Assembly (NCBI GenBank): GCA_902782465.1
Contig: CACZNH010000006.1
Coordinates: 169,824 to 233,823 of the forward strand
Length of the DNA stretch: 64,000 nt
Source of the DNA: an uncultured Bacteroidales bacterium
GTDB lineage: Bacteria; Bacteroidota; Bacteroidia; Bacteroidales; Muribaculaceae
Reading direction: 5' to 3'
The position numbers and the translations under genes are program-made. The notes under the pieces are model-generated. The model had not been told where the DNA came from. It was given only the letters and a program-made list of their open reading frames with translations, and did not search any database. Shown here one piece after another: positions 36,329 to 44,360 of this stretch (position 1 is the first letter of the stretch; every line of letters begins with the position of its first letter).

Positions 36329-36545
36329 ATGTTATTTTTTTAATATTTTGACAAATAGATAAAAAGATTTTGATTTTTTTTATCAAAATGTCAAATTACA
36401 CTATTCAAAGCGCTAGTAGCCAGCCATTTAAGCCTCGAAGTGTGCAAGTATTCCATATCTACCTGATTTTCAATTAATTACGGTTAAATTTGCTTTTTTT
36501 TTGATTTCCGCCCCTATTTTTCGGCTTATTTCATCGGTATTGATG

Positions 36546-36553
36546 TAACTTTG
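36546..36553 (+). promoter_or_regulatory. -7 box (TAACTTTG) of the pseudouridine synthase gene
   Basis: Consensus match 37 nt before the ATG; a strong hairpin starts immediately after it. Confidence 0.55.
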
Positions 36554-36583
36554 CAGTGCCGTCTCCAATACCTGACGGCACTG
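36554..36583 (+). promoter_or_regulatory. Leader hairpin before the pseudouridine synthase gene
   Basis: Perfect 10-bp stem CAGTGCCGTC/GACGGCACTG with a 10-nt loop, occupying nearly the entire leader between the -7 box and the start codon (7 nt to the ATG). There is no U-run, so it is not a terminator. It may control translation or stabilise the mRNA. Confidence 0.6.
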
Positions 36584-36590
36584 ACGCATC

Positions 36591-37259
36591 ATGGAAGTAG
36601 TTTACGACGACAACCACCTGATTATCGTCAACAAGCGTGCCGGCGAGCTGGTGCAGGGCGACCGTACAGGCGACCCGACGCTGATTGACTCGGTAAAGGC
36701 GTGGATTAAAGAGAAATACGACAAACCCGGGAATGTGTTCCTGGGGGTGACCCACCGCATCGACCGCCCGACCTGCGGCCTGGTGGTAATGGCCAAAACC
36801 AGCAAGGGACTGTCGCGGATGAACGAGCTCTTCCGCAAGGGTGAGGTCCACAAGACCTACTGGGCAGTGGTGGGCAACCAGCCCCCAAAAGAGGAGGACA
36901 CGCTGACCCACTACCTGAAAAGCGTCGAGAGCAATAACAAGACCCACGTGAGCATCGTGCCGCGCGAGGGGCACCAGAAGGCGGTGCTCAACTATCGCGT
37001 CATCGCGGCCAGCCAGCGCTACTGGCTGCTTGAGGTGGACCTGATTACGGGCCGCAAGCACCAGATCAGGGCCCAGTTGTCGGCCATCGGCTGTCCCATC
37101 AAGGGCGACCTCAAGTACGGGGCCCCGCGCAGCAATCCCGACGGCGGCATCTCGCTGCAGGCCCACCGCATCCGGTTCACGCATCCCGTGAGCGGCAAGG
37201 AAATCGACATCTGCGCACCCCTGCCCGACGACTTCCGCCGATTGGGCTTTGACATGTGA
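36591..37259 (+). CDS. RluA-family RNA pseudouridine synthase
   Basis: 222 residues. It isomerises uridine in rRNA or tRNA. The catalytic motif is H-R-I-D-R-P-T-C-G-L, with the nucleophilic Asp near residue 58. The K-T-Y-W-A-V-V and T-G-R-K-H-Q-I-R-A-Q-L motifs also match the family. There is no N-terminal S4 domain, so it is a minimal catalytic-domain member; the target site cannot be predicted. It lies 62 nt upstream of the fumarase gene, which has its own -7 box. Confidence 0.93.
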   Translation: MEVVYDDNHLIIVNKRAGELVQGDRTGDPTLIDSVKAWIKEKYDKPGNVFLGVTHRIDRPTCGLVVMAKTSKGLSRMNELFRKGEVHKTYWAVVGNQPPKEEDTLTHYLKSVESNNKTHVSIVPREGHQKAVLNYRVIAASQRYWLLEVDLITGRKHQIRAQLSAIGCPIKGDLKYGAPRSNPDGGISLQAHRIRFTHPVSGKEIDICAPLPDDFRRLGFDM

Positions 37260-37270
37260 ATATTTTTCGC

Positions 37271-37278
37271 TAACTTTG
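37271..37278 (+). promoter_or_regulatory. -7 box (TAACTTTG) of the fumarase gene
   Basis: Consensus match 43 nt before the fumarase ATG. Confidence 0.55.
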
Positions 37279-37321
37279 CGCCAGCAAAACAAACTTTCAC
37301 CAAATAACACAAAAACGAATT

Positions 37322-38947
37322 ATGGCAAACAACCCTGAATTCCGCTATGCGCCCATGTTCCAATTGGGCAAAGATGACACCGAATACTACAAGCTGACCA
37401 GCGACTATGTGTCGGTTGGCGAGTTTGAAGGCAAACCCATCCTGAAAATCGAGCCCGAGGCACTGACAATGCTTGCCCAGCAGGCCTTCCGCGACGTGAA
37501 CTTCCTGCTGCGCCGCTCCCACAACGAGCAGGTGGCCAAGATTTTGCGTGACCCCGATGCCAGTGACAACGACAAGTATGTGGCCCTGACCTTCCTGCGC
37601 AACGCCGAGGTAGCCGCCAAGGGCCAGTTGCCCCTGTGCCAGGACACCGGCACCGCCATCATCCACGGCGAGAAGGGCCAGCAGGTGTGGACGGGTTTCT
37701 GCGACGAGGAAGCCCTCGCCCGCGGCGTCTACAACACCTACACCCAGGAGAACCTGCGCTACTCGCAGAACGCCCCGTTGAGCATGTATGAGGAGGTGAA
37801 TACCCGCTGCAACCTGCCCGCCCAGATTGACCTGGAGTGCGCCGAGGGCATGGAATACCACTTCCTGTGCGTCACCAAGGGCGGTGGCAGCGCCAACAAG
37901 ACCTACCTGTACCAGATGACCAAGGCCGTCCTGAATCCCGGCACACTGGTACCCTTCCTGGTGGACAAGATGCGCTCGCTGGGCACGGCAGCCTGCCCGC
38001 CCTATCACATCGCCTTCGTTATTGGCGGCACCAGCGCCGAGAAGAACCTGCTGACCGTGAAGCTGGCTTCGACCCACTACTACGACAACCTGCCCACCAC
38101 GGGCGACGAGACGGGCCGTGCCTTCCGCGACGTGGAGTTGGAAAAACAGGTGTTTGAGGAAGCTTGCAAAATCGGCCTGGGAGCCCAGTTCGGCGGCAAG
38201 TATATGGCTCATGACATCCGCATCGTTCGCCTGCCGCGTCATGGCGCATCCTGTCCCATCGGCCTGGGCGTGAGCTGCAGCGCCGACCGCAACATCAAGG
38301 CCAAAATCAATAAGGACGGCGTGTGGATTGAGAAACTCGACGACAAGCCCACCGAGCTGATTCCTGAAGAATTGCGTCAGGCTGGCGAAGGCGACGGCAT
38401 CAAGATTGACCTGGACCGTCCCATGAGCGAGACGCTCGCCATCCTCGACAAATATCCCGTTTCGACCCGCCTGTCGCTTAGCGGCACCATCATCGTTGGC
38501 CGCGACATCGCCCATGCCAAGTGGAAAGAGCGTTATGACCGCGGTGAGGGTATTCCCCAGTACATCAAGGACCATCCCGTATTGTATGCCGGCCCCGCCA
38601 AGACGCCTAAGGGCATGCCCTGCGGCTCAATGGGCCCGACGACCGCCAACCGCATGGACCCCTACGTGGACCTGTTCCAGAGCATGGGCGGCAGCATGGT
38701 GATGATTGCCAAGGGCAACCGCAGCCAGGAAGTGACCGACGCCTGCAAGAAGCACGGCGGTTTCTACCTGGGCAGCATCGGCGGCCCCGCTGCCATCCTG
38801 TCGCAGGAGAGCATCAAGAGCATCGAGTGCGTAGAATATCCCGAGCTGGGCATGGAAGCCGTGTGGAAAATCCGCGTCGTGGACTTCCCCGCCTTCATCC
38901 TCGTGGACAACAAGGGCAACGATTTCTTCAAGAAAATCGGCCTCTGA
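37322..38947 (+). CDS. fumB: Fumarate hydratase class I (4Fe-4S)
   Basis: 541 residues, with the alpha and beta parts fused as in E. coli FumA/FumB. Interconverts fumarate and malate; in Bacteroidales it works in the reductive branch of the anaerobic TCA route. Recognisable segments are L-P-L-C-Q-D-T-G-T, with a cluster cysteine, the G-G-G-S-A-N-K-T region, [18 protein letters not shown] and the C-terminal [15 protein letters not shown] strong terminator follows. Confidence 0.95.
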   Translation: MANNPEFRYAPMFQLGKDDTEYYKLTSDYVSVGEFEGKPILKIEPEALTMLAQQAFRDVNFLLRRSHNEQVAKILRDPDASDNDKYVALTFLRNAEVAAKGQLPLCQDTGTAIIHGEKGQQVWTGFCDEEALARGVYNTYTQENLRYSQNAPLSMYEEVNTRCNLPAQIDLECAEGMEYHFLCVTKGGGSANKTYLYQMTKAVLNPGTLVPFLVDKMRSLGTAACPPYHIAFVIGGTSAEKNLLTVKLASTHYYDNLPTTGDETGRAFRDVELEKQVFEEACKIGLGAQFGGKYMAHDIRIVRLPRHGASCPIGLGVSCSADRNIKAKINKDGVWIEKLDDKPTELIPEELRQAGEGDGIKIDLDRPMSETLAILDKYPVSTRLSLSGTIIVGRDIAHAKWKERYDRGEGIPQYIKDHPVLYAGPAKTPKGMPCGSMGPTTANRMDPYVDLFQSMGGSMVMIAKGNRSQEVTDACKKHGGFYLGSIGGPAAILSQESIKSIECVEYPELGMEAVWKIRVVDFPAFILVDNKGNDFFKKIGL

Positions 38948-38980
38948 TTAGTCACGCCTCGATAAAAGAAACATTATTCG

Positions 38981-39025
38981 CCCGTTGCGGAATGGCTTTT
39001 TGCACCCGCAACGGGTGCTTTTTTT
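38981..39025 (+). terminator. Fumarase terminator
   Basis: Perfect 10-bp stem CCCGTTGCGG/CCGCAACGGG with a 15-nt loop, then TGC and seven T residues. Confidence 0.88.
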
Positions 39026-39088
39026 GCACAAAACCCTACCGTTTATAGTAAAAGTATGTTAAAAAACACATTTTTCCAGCCTTTTTGC

Positions 39089-39118
39089 TTGACACGTCAA
39101 GAAAAAGCAGTACTTTTG
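39089..39118 (+). promoter_or_regulatory. Promoter of the initiator tRNA
   Basis: TTG at 39089-39091, a 19-nt spacer, then TACTTTTG at 39111-39118. The tRNA starts 12 nt later. Confidence 0.65.
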
Positions 39119-39129
39119 CACTCGCAAAT

Positions 39130-39201
39130 TGCGGGATGGAGCAGTGGCAGCTCGTTGGGCTCATAACCCAAAGGTCGTCAGTTCGAGTCTGGCTCCCGCT
39201 A
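39130..39201 (+). tRNA. tRNA-fMet (initiator), anticodon CAT
   Basis: Cloverleaf: acceptor TGCGGGA/TCCCGCT, D arm GAGC/GCTC, anticodon arm TTGGG-CTCATAA-CCCAA, T arm GTCAG-TTCGAGT-CTGGC, discriminator A. Two initiator marks are present: three consecutive G-C pairs in the anticodon stem and a mismatch (T-T) at position 1-72. The CCA end is not encoded; CTA follows instead. Confidence 0.93.
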
Positions 39202-39206
39202 CTAGA

Positions 39207-39241
39207 CGAGGTCAAGCAACATGCTTGGCCTCGATTTTTTT
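39207..39241 (+). terminator. tRNA-fMet terminator
   Basis: An 11-bp stem (39207-39217 with 39223-39233, one wobble), 5-nt loop, then A and seven T residues, just after the tRNA. Confidence 0.88.
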
Positions 39242-39273
39242 GTGCTATTTTGTGAGGAAATCGGAGTTGCATC

Positions 39274-39304
39274 TTGCACAGTTGTCAAAAGTGATGTAAA
39301 TTTG
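39274..39304 (+). promoter_or_regulatory. Promoter of the GT4 gene
   Basis: TTG at 39274-39276, a 20-nt spacer and TAAATTTG at 39297-39304, about 25 nt before the start codon. Confidence 0.6.
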
Positions 39305-39329
39305 CTAGACAAAAATAAACCATCCGACT

Positions 39330-40508
39330 ATGAAACAGATAGCAGTACTCTTTGAGGGCGACATCAACCGACGTCTGGGCGTATTCAATGCCGTCATCAG
39401 CCGCGTGAAATATTTGCAGCAAATCGCTGATTACAAGATTGATGTACACATGCTTCAGGTCTATGACGGCTGGCTGATGCGCCGCGTGCGCCACACCAAG
39501 CGCGTAGCCTTCCGCCCTGATGAAATCGAAGCCGATGGCGTAAAAGTCCACGTCACCTGGTTCCGCCGCCGCTGGTGCGATTCTATCATGCACCGCGTCT
39601 TCCACAAGCCGCCGCGCGCCTTCATGCGCCGCCTGCACCGCCTGGGTTGGGAGATGCGCGGCCACGATCTGGTAAGCGCCCACGACCGCATCATGGGCCA
39701 TGCCGCAGTATTTGCCGGCGAGAAGCTGCACATCCCCAGTTTCATCACATGGCACGGCGCCAGCATCTATACTGACCCACCCCGTGACGCGATGATTAAA
39801 GAACAGACCATCAAGCTGTTGAAGAGCGCTACCTGCAATTTCTTCGTCAGCCAGGGACTGCTTGACAAAGCCCATGCCGAACTGGCTGACGGATTCCCCG
39901 CCGAGGTGCTGCTTAACGGCGCCAGTGACCAGTTCCAGCGATACAGCGACGCGAAACGCGCAGCATTGAGGGAGAAATACAAGGTCGATGGCAGCCGCAA
40001 GGTGGTCGCATTTGTCGGGCGGTTCGAACCCGTGAAGAATGTGACGATGCTGCCCGATATCTATGCCGAAATCGAACGCAAATACGGCAAACCGCTGACG
40101 TTCTGGGCAATAGGCGATGGCGTACAACTTAACGAGACTTGTCAATTGATGCATGCCAAGGGTGTGCAATGCCTCTTTACCGGCAAGGTGCCGCCCGAGG
40201 AAATTCCCGACCTGCTCAACTGCGTCGACCTGCTCGTGCTGCCCAGCAGCCTTGAAGGACTGCCCCTGGTTGTCATCGAGGCGTTGTCCTGCGGGGCACA
40301 CGTTGTCGCCACCAATGTCATCGGCACCGCCGAAGCCGTCGGTCGAGAAAATGCCATCGATTTGGGAGACCGGTTTGTGGATAGATTCACTGACCGCGCT
40401 GTGCAACTCCTGCAGGGCGACATCGACCAGAAACTGCCTCCCGAGGTGAGCTGGAGCGCCACCGCCGACAAGGAAAACCGCATCTACCATCAGTATCTTG
40501 ATGAATGA
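39330..40508 (+). CDS. GT4-type (GT-B fold) glycosyltransferase
   Basis: 392 residues, cytoplasmic or membrane-peripheral. The C-terminal Rossmann half has the GT4 hallmarks F-V-G-R-F-E-P-V-K-N (about residue 230), L-F-T-G-K-V-P-P-E-E-I-P, and the E-G-L-P-L-V-V-I-E-A-L-S-C-G donor-binding motif (about residues 308-321). The N-terminal half binds the acceptor and is divergent. It is monocistronic and lies outside any polysaccharide cluster, so the acceptor is unknown; an envelope glycan or glycoprotein role is a guess. The opposite strand holds a long open frame that is only its shadow. Confidence 0.88.
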   Translation: MKQIAVLFEGDINRRLGVFNAVISRVKYLQQIADYKIDVHMLQVYDGWLMRRVRHTKRVAFRPDEIEADGVKVHVTWFRRRWCDSIMHRVFHKPPRAFMRRLHRLGWEMRGHDLVSAHDRIMGHAAVFAGEKLHIPSFITWHGASIYTDPPRDAMIKEQTIKLLKSATCNFFVSQGLLDKAHAELADGFPAEVLLNGASDQFQRYSDAKRAALREKYKVDGSRKVVAFVGRFEPVKNVTMLPDIYAEIERKYGKPLTFWAIGDGVQLNETCQLMHAKGVQCLFTGKVPPEEIPDLLNCVDLLVLPSSLEGLPLVVIEALSCGAHVVATNVIGTAEAVGRENAIDLGDRFVDRFTDRAVQLLQGDIDQKLPPEVSWSATADKENRIYHQYLDE

Positions 40509-40671
40509 TAATTATATTTCTAAACAACAATATATTATATCATATTTTTTAAAGTAATTATTTAAATTATATGGTTTGTTGTCTATTGTTTGAGATAATC
40601 ATTTTATAATTTACTGAATACTAATAAATAGACAGTATAAAATTAAAGTAAATATTTAGAATAGATAATAT

Positions 40672-43134
40672 ATGCCCAAATTTGTAGAAACCTTGCTGCC
40701 GTTAGCCCTTCCCGGCACCTACACCTACCGCATTCCCGAGGGGATAAAACTCTCGATCGGGATGCGCGTTTTGGTGCCCTTTGGCCGCAAGAAAATCTAC
40801 ACAGCCATCGTGGTGAACCTGCACGACAGGGAGCCAAAAGGCTATGAGGTAAAGGAAATTTTGGGCACCCTTGACGACAGACCCATCCTGCGGCATCCGC
40901 AATTGGATTTCTGGCAGTGGATTGCCGACTATTACCTGTGCTCAGTGGGTGAAGTATATAAAGCAGCTCTGCCCTCAGGACTGAAGGTGGAGAGTGAGAC
41001 TACTATCAGTGTAAATCCTGATTTTGAGGAGAGTGAGCCCGGGCAATTGACCGACCGCGAGCGCGTCATCCTTGACTTTACTGCCCAACGTGGACGCGTT
41101 CAGATTGCAGAAATTGCACACGCTACAGGATTTAAGACCGTAGAACGAAATGTCAGCCACTTGTTGGACCTGGATGCGTTGCACGTGAGCGAGCGTGTCA
41201 TTGACAATTACCGCCCCAAGACCGAGGCATGCGTGCGCTTGACCATTGCACGCGATGACGAGCAGTCCCTACACCAATTCTTTGACCAGCTCAAGCGAGC
41301 GCCTAAACAGGAGGCACTGCTGCTCGCCTATCTGGACATGTCGCGCTGGCTACAGAGCGGCGAGGTCAAGGAAGTGAGCAAGGACAACCTGCTGAAACGT
41401 GCCGGCGTGAGCGGTGCAGTGTTGCACGAGGCCGTGAAACGCGGCATGCTGGAGATATACAAGAAGGAAATCAACCGCTTTGCCGACCTGGGGAGCGTGC
41501 TGGAAGAACCGCCCACGCTGAGCGACGAGCAAAAGCGAGCCTACGACGAGATTCACCAGTCGATGCGGCAACATGCCATCACATTGTTGCATGGTGTGAC
41601 CAGCAGCGGCAAGACTTCGGTCTATATGCATCTCATTGCCGATGCGCTGCGGCTGGGCAAACAGGTGCTCTATCTCGTGCCCGAGATTGCGCTAACGACG
41701 CAACTGACGCGCCGCTTGAGACGCGTTTTCGGTGACAAACTGCTCATCTATCACTCCAAGTTCAGCGACAATGAGCGCGTGGACATCTGGAAACGGCTGC
41801 TGGACAGCAATGAGCCGTGTGTGGTTATCGGTGTGCGTTCATCAGTTTTCCTCCCCTACTCTAACCTGGGACTGGTCATTGTCGATGAGGAACATGACAG
41901 CAGCTACAAGCAGCAGGACCCCGCCCCACGCTACAACGGGCGCAATGCCGCATTGGTTCTTGCACAGATGCATGGTGCCAAAACCCTGCTCGGCTCGGCC
42001 ACACCCGCCGTCGAGGTCTATCATCTTGCCCAGGAGGGCCGTTATGGTCTTGTGAAGCTGATGACGCGCTATGGCGACATCCAGATGCCCGAAGTCAAGG
42101 TCATCGACACCATCGATGCCCGCAAACGGCGCGAAATGAGTCACATGTTCAGCAACGAACTTATCGCCAACTGCCGCAAGGCGTTGCAGAATGGCGAGCA
42201 GGTCATCCTGTTCCAGAACCGCCGCGGCTATGCTCCGATGGTGCGCTGCAAGGAATGCGGCAGCGTGCCCAAGTGCGAACACTGTGACGTGTCGCTCACC
42301 TATCACAAACACAGCCGCAGCCTTGTGTGCCACTACTGCGGCTACACCATCTCATTGCCCGACCTGTGCCCAGCCTGCCAGTTGCCAGGTCTGGAAATCG
42401 TCGGATATGGCACCGAGCGCATCGAGGACGACATCGACGCCCTGTTCCCGGGCGAGAAGATTTCCCGCATGGACCTGGACACTACCCGCAGCAAGAACAG
42501 CTATGACCGCATCATCGACGAGTTCTCCAACCACCGCACCAATATCCTTGTGGGAACCCAAATGGTGACCAAGGGGCTGGATTTTGATGCCGTGAGCATC
42601 GTGGGCATCCTCAATGCCGACACGATGATCAATTTCCCTGATTTCCGCAGCCACGAACGTGCCTTCGACATGTTGGAGCAGGTGTCGGGGCGCGCCGGCC
42701 GTGCCCACAAGCAGGGTCAGGTCATCATCCAGACCAGCCAGCCCGACCACGACGTGATCAAGTTTGTCCAAGCCCACGATTACGAGGGCTTTTACCAGCA
42801 CGAACTGGCTGACCGCCAACAATTTGGCTACCCGCCGTTCACCAAGGTCATCAACATCTACCTCAAGCACCGCGAGGACACGACCGTGGGTGAACTGGCC
42901 GTGCGTTACAGCAGCCTGCTCAGGCAGGTATTCGGCACGCGCGTGTTAGGCCCCATGGCCCCCTTCGTGTCAAAGGTCCAGAACCTCTACATCCGCCAGA
43001 TCACCCTCAAGATGGAGACAGCCGCCTCGATGACCAAGGTCAAGACCATCCTGCGCAGCCTCTACGAGCAGATGCTTGCCGCCGACAGCCGCATGAAGGC
43101 CGTGCGTCTCTACTACGACGTCGACCCCGTGTAA
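40672..43134 (+). CDS. priA: Primosomal replication-restart helicase PriA
   Basis: 820 residues, a normal length. The N-terminal 3'-binding domain spans residues 1-105, followed by a winged-helix region. Walker A is G-V-T-S-S-G-K-T-S (residues 308-316) and the DEAH-type box is D-E-E-H. A zinc module contains eight cysteines in the order C-x2-C, C-x2-C, C-x2-C, C-x2-C (from about residue 525). Helicase motif V/VI (GTQMVTKGLDF, Q-V-S-G-R-A-G-R-A) and the C-terminal domain follow. It restarts stalled replication forks. Confidence 0.96.
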   Translation: MPKFVETLLPLALPGTYTYRIPEGIKLSIGMRVLVPFGRKKIYTAIVVNLHDREPKGYEVKEILGTLDDRPILRHPQLDFWQWIADYYLCSVGEVYKAALPSGLKVESETTISVNPDFEESEPGQLTDRERVILDFTAQRGRVQIAEIAHATGFKTVERNVSHLLDLDALHVSERVIDNYRPKTEACVRLTIARDDEQSLHQFFDQLKRAPKQEALLLAYLDMSRWLQSGEVKEVSKDNLLKRAGVSGAVLHEAVKRGMLEIYKKEINRFADLGSVLEEPPTLSDEQKRAYDEIHQSMRQHAITLLHGVTSSGKTSVYMHLIADALRLGKQVLYLVPEIALTTQLTRRLRRVFGDKLLIYHSKFSDNERVDIWKRLLDSNEPCVVIGVRSSVFLPYSNLGLVIVDEEHDSSYKQQDPAPRYNGRNAALVLAQMHGAKTLLGSATPAVEVYHLAQEGRYGLVKLMTRYGDIQMPEVKVIDTIDARKRREMSHMFSNELIANCRKALQNGEQVILFQNRRGYAPMVRCKECGSVPKCEHCDVSLTYHKHSRSLVCHYCGYTISLPDLCPACQLPGLEIVGYGTERIEDDIDALFPGEKISRMDLDTTRSKNSYDRIIDEFSNHRTNILVGTQMVTKGLDFDAVSIVGILNADTMINFPDFRSHERAFDMLEQVSGRAGRAHKQGQVIIQTSQPDHDVIKFVQAHDYEGFYQHELADRQQFGYPPFTKVINIYLKHREDTTVGELAVRYSSLLRQVFGTRVLGPMAPFVSKVQNLYIRQITLKMETAASMTKVKTILRSLYEQMLAADSRMKAVRLYYDVDPV

Positions 43135-43136
43135 AC

Positions 43137-43219
43137 TGACAACGGCAATGCCACCGCACACGGGACAACAGCACCCAACACTCAATGACAACGGCAATGC
43201 TGCCCACGGGACAACACCA
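43137..43219. repeat. Imperfect direct repeat downstream of priA
   Basis: Two copies (43137-43175 and 43186-43219) share TGACAACGGCAATGC and CACGGGACAACA. No hairpin or ORF is seen; probably intergenic short-repeat DNA. Confidence 0.55.
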
Positions 43220-43317
43220 TACATTCCAGAGCACCTCACTTTGCCCAAACATGAGTCTTGAAACATGCTATTCCATAAAAAAATGAACGGATTGGGTGAG
43301 AATTGGAAATTTTGGAG

Positions 43318-43325
43318 TAATTTTG
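43318..43325 (+). promoter_or_regulatory. -7 box (TAATTTTG) of folD
   Basis: Consensus match about 50 nt before the start codon. A TTG at 43292-43294 is a possible -33 element with a 23-nt spacer. Confidence 0.5.
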
Positions 43326-43375
43326 TGCCCGATTTCAAGAAAAGCTATTAAAACGACTAATAAAACAGAGATAGC

Positions 43376-44257
43376 ATGAAACTAATAGACGGAAAAATGA
43401 CTGCTGCAGCCATTAAAGAAGAAATTAAGGCTGAGGTGGACCAGATGATAGCAGCGGGCATGAAGCGCCCGCATCTTGCCGCCGTGCTCGTCGGTCATGA
43501 CGGAGGCTCGGAAGCATACGTGAAAAATAAAGTTATCGCCTGTGAGAAGTGTGGCTTCAAGTCATCGCTCATCCGCATGGACGAGGACACGACCGAGGAG
43601 CAGCTCCTGGATTGCATCAAGAAGCTGAACGAGGATGACGATGTCGACGGCTTCATCGTGCAACTGCCGTTGCCCAAGCACATCGACGAGCAGCATGTGA
43701 TCAACACCATCGACTACCGCAAGGACGTGGACGGCATCCACCCGATGAACGCTGGCCGCATGGCGCTGGGTCTTCCCTGCTTTATCTCGGCAACGCCGCT
43801 GGGTATCATCACCCTGCTCAAGCGTTACAATATCCCGACGTCGGGCAAGAAATGCGTGGTGCTGGGCCGCAGTAACATCGTGGGCAAACCCATGGCACAG
43901 CTCATGCTCCAGAAACAGCACGGCGATGCCACGGTAACTGTGTGCCACAGCCATTCGGCTACCCTGCAGGATGAATGCCGCCAGGCCGATATCATCATTG
44001 CCGCCATCGGACGCCCCGACTTCGTTACCGCTGACATGGTCAAGGAAGGCGCCATCGTCATTGACGTGGGCACGACGCGCGTTGAGGATCCCGAGAGCAA
44101 GACGGGCTACCGCCTGAACGGAGACGTGAAATTTGACGAGGTGGCTCCCAAGTGCGAGTACATTACGCCCGTACCCGGTGGCGTTGGCCCAATGACCATC
44201 TGCTCGCTGATGAAGAACACGCTCGCAGCCGCGAAACGAGAGTTTTATCCTGACTGA
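43376..44257 (+). CDS. folD: Methylenetetrahydrofolate dehydrogenase / cyclohydrolase
   Basis: Bifunctional enzyme of one-carbon metabolism converting 5,10-methylene-THF to 10-formyl-THF with NADP. The 293-residue protein has the family features: Y-V-K-N-K (catalytic Lys region), [29 protein letters not shown] and the C-terminal [10 protein letters not shown]. Single gene, with its own promoter and terminator. Confidence 0.97.
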   Translation: MKLIDGKMTAAAIKEEIKAEVDQMIAAGMKRPHLAAVLVGHDGGSEAYVKNKVIACEKCGFKSSLIRMDEDTTEEQLLDCIKKLNEDDDVDGFIVQLPLPKHIDEQHVINTIDYRKDVDGIHPMNAGRMALGLPCFISATPLGIITLLKRYNIPTSGKKCVVLGRSNIVGKPMAQLMLQKQHGDATVTVCHSHSATLQDECRQADIIIAAIGRPDFVTADMVKEGAIVIDVGTTRVEDPESKTGYRLNGDVKFDEVAPKCEYITPVPGGVGPMTICSLMKNTLAAAKREFYPD

Positions 44258-44277
44258 GAATCATTGAGGTAATAGAT

Positions 44278-44316
44278 AAAGAATCGCCACGGGCATTGCG
44301 CTCGTGGCGATTCTTT
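44278..44316. terminator. Bidirectional terminator folD / PBP1A
   Basis: Perfect 14-bp stem (44278-44291 with 44303-44316), 11-nt loop, AAA at one base and TTT at the other. It serves two convergent genes. Confidence 0.82.
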
Positions 44317-44349
44317 ATAGATGCTATAGAAGTAAAAGATGCTATAGAT
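44315..44349. repeat. GCTATAGA direct repeats
   Basis: Two copies of ATGCTATAGA spaced by about 10 nt, plus a partial unit. Same family as 22962-22999. Confidence 0.6.
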
Positions 44350-44360
44350 TACTATCTAAA

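Larger units (their letters stand above)
36085..36590. other. Divergent intergenic region upstream of susC
   Basis: 506 bp. The left half is the long leader of the susC operon; the right half carries the promoter and hairpin leader of the pseudouridine synthase gene. The DNA is AT-rich, with no convincing ORF. No regulator gene (SusR, anti-sigma or ECF) is encoded here. Confidence 0.6.

Noticed and set aside
37019-38575. 518-codon open frame opposite the fumarase gene
   Set aside because: Antisense shadow of a conserved fumarase; no recognisable domain or start context.
39285-40490. 401-codon open frame opposite the GT4 gene
   Set aside because: The plus strand has a clear glycosyltransferase with promoter; the minus frame has low-complexity, shadow-like composition.
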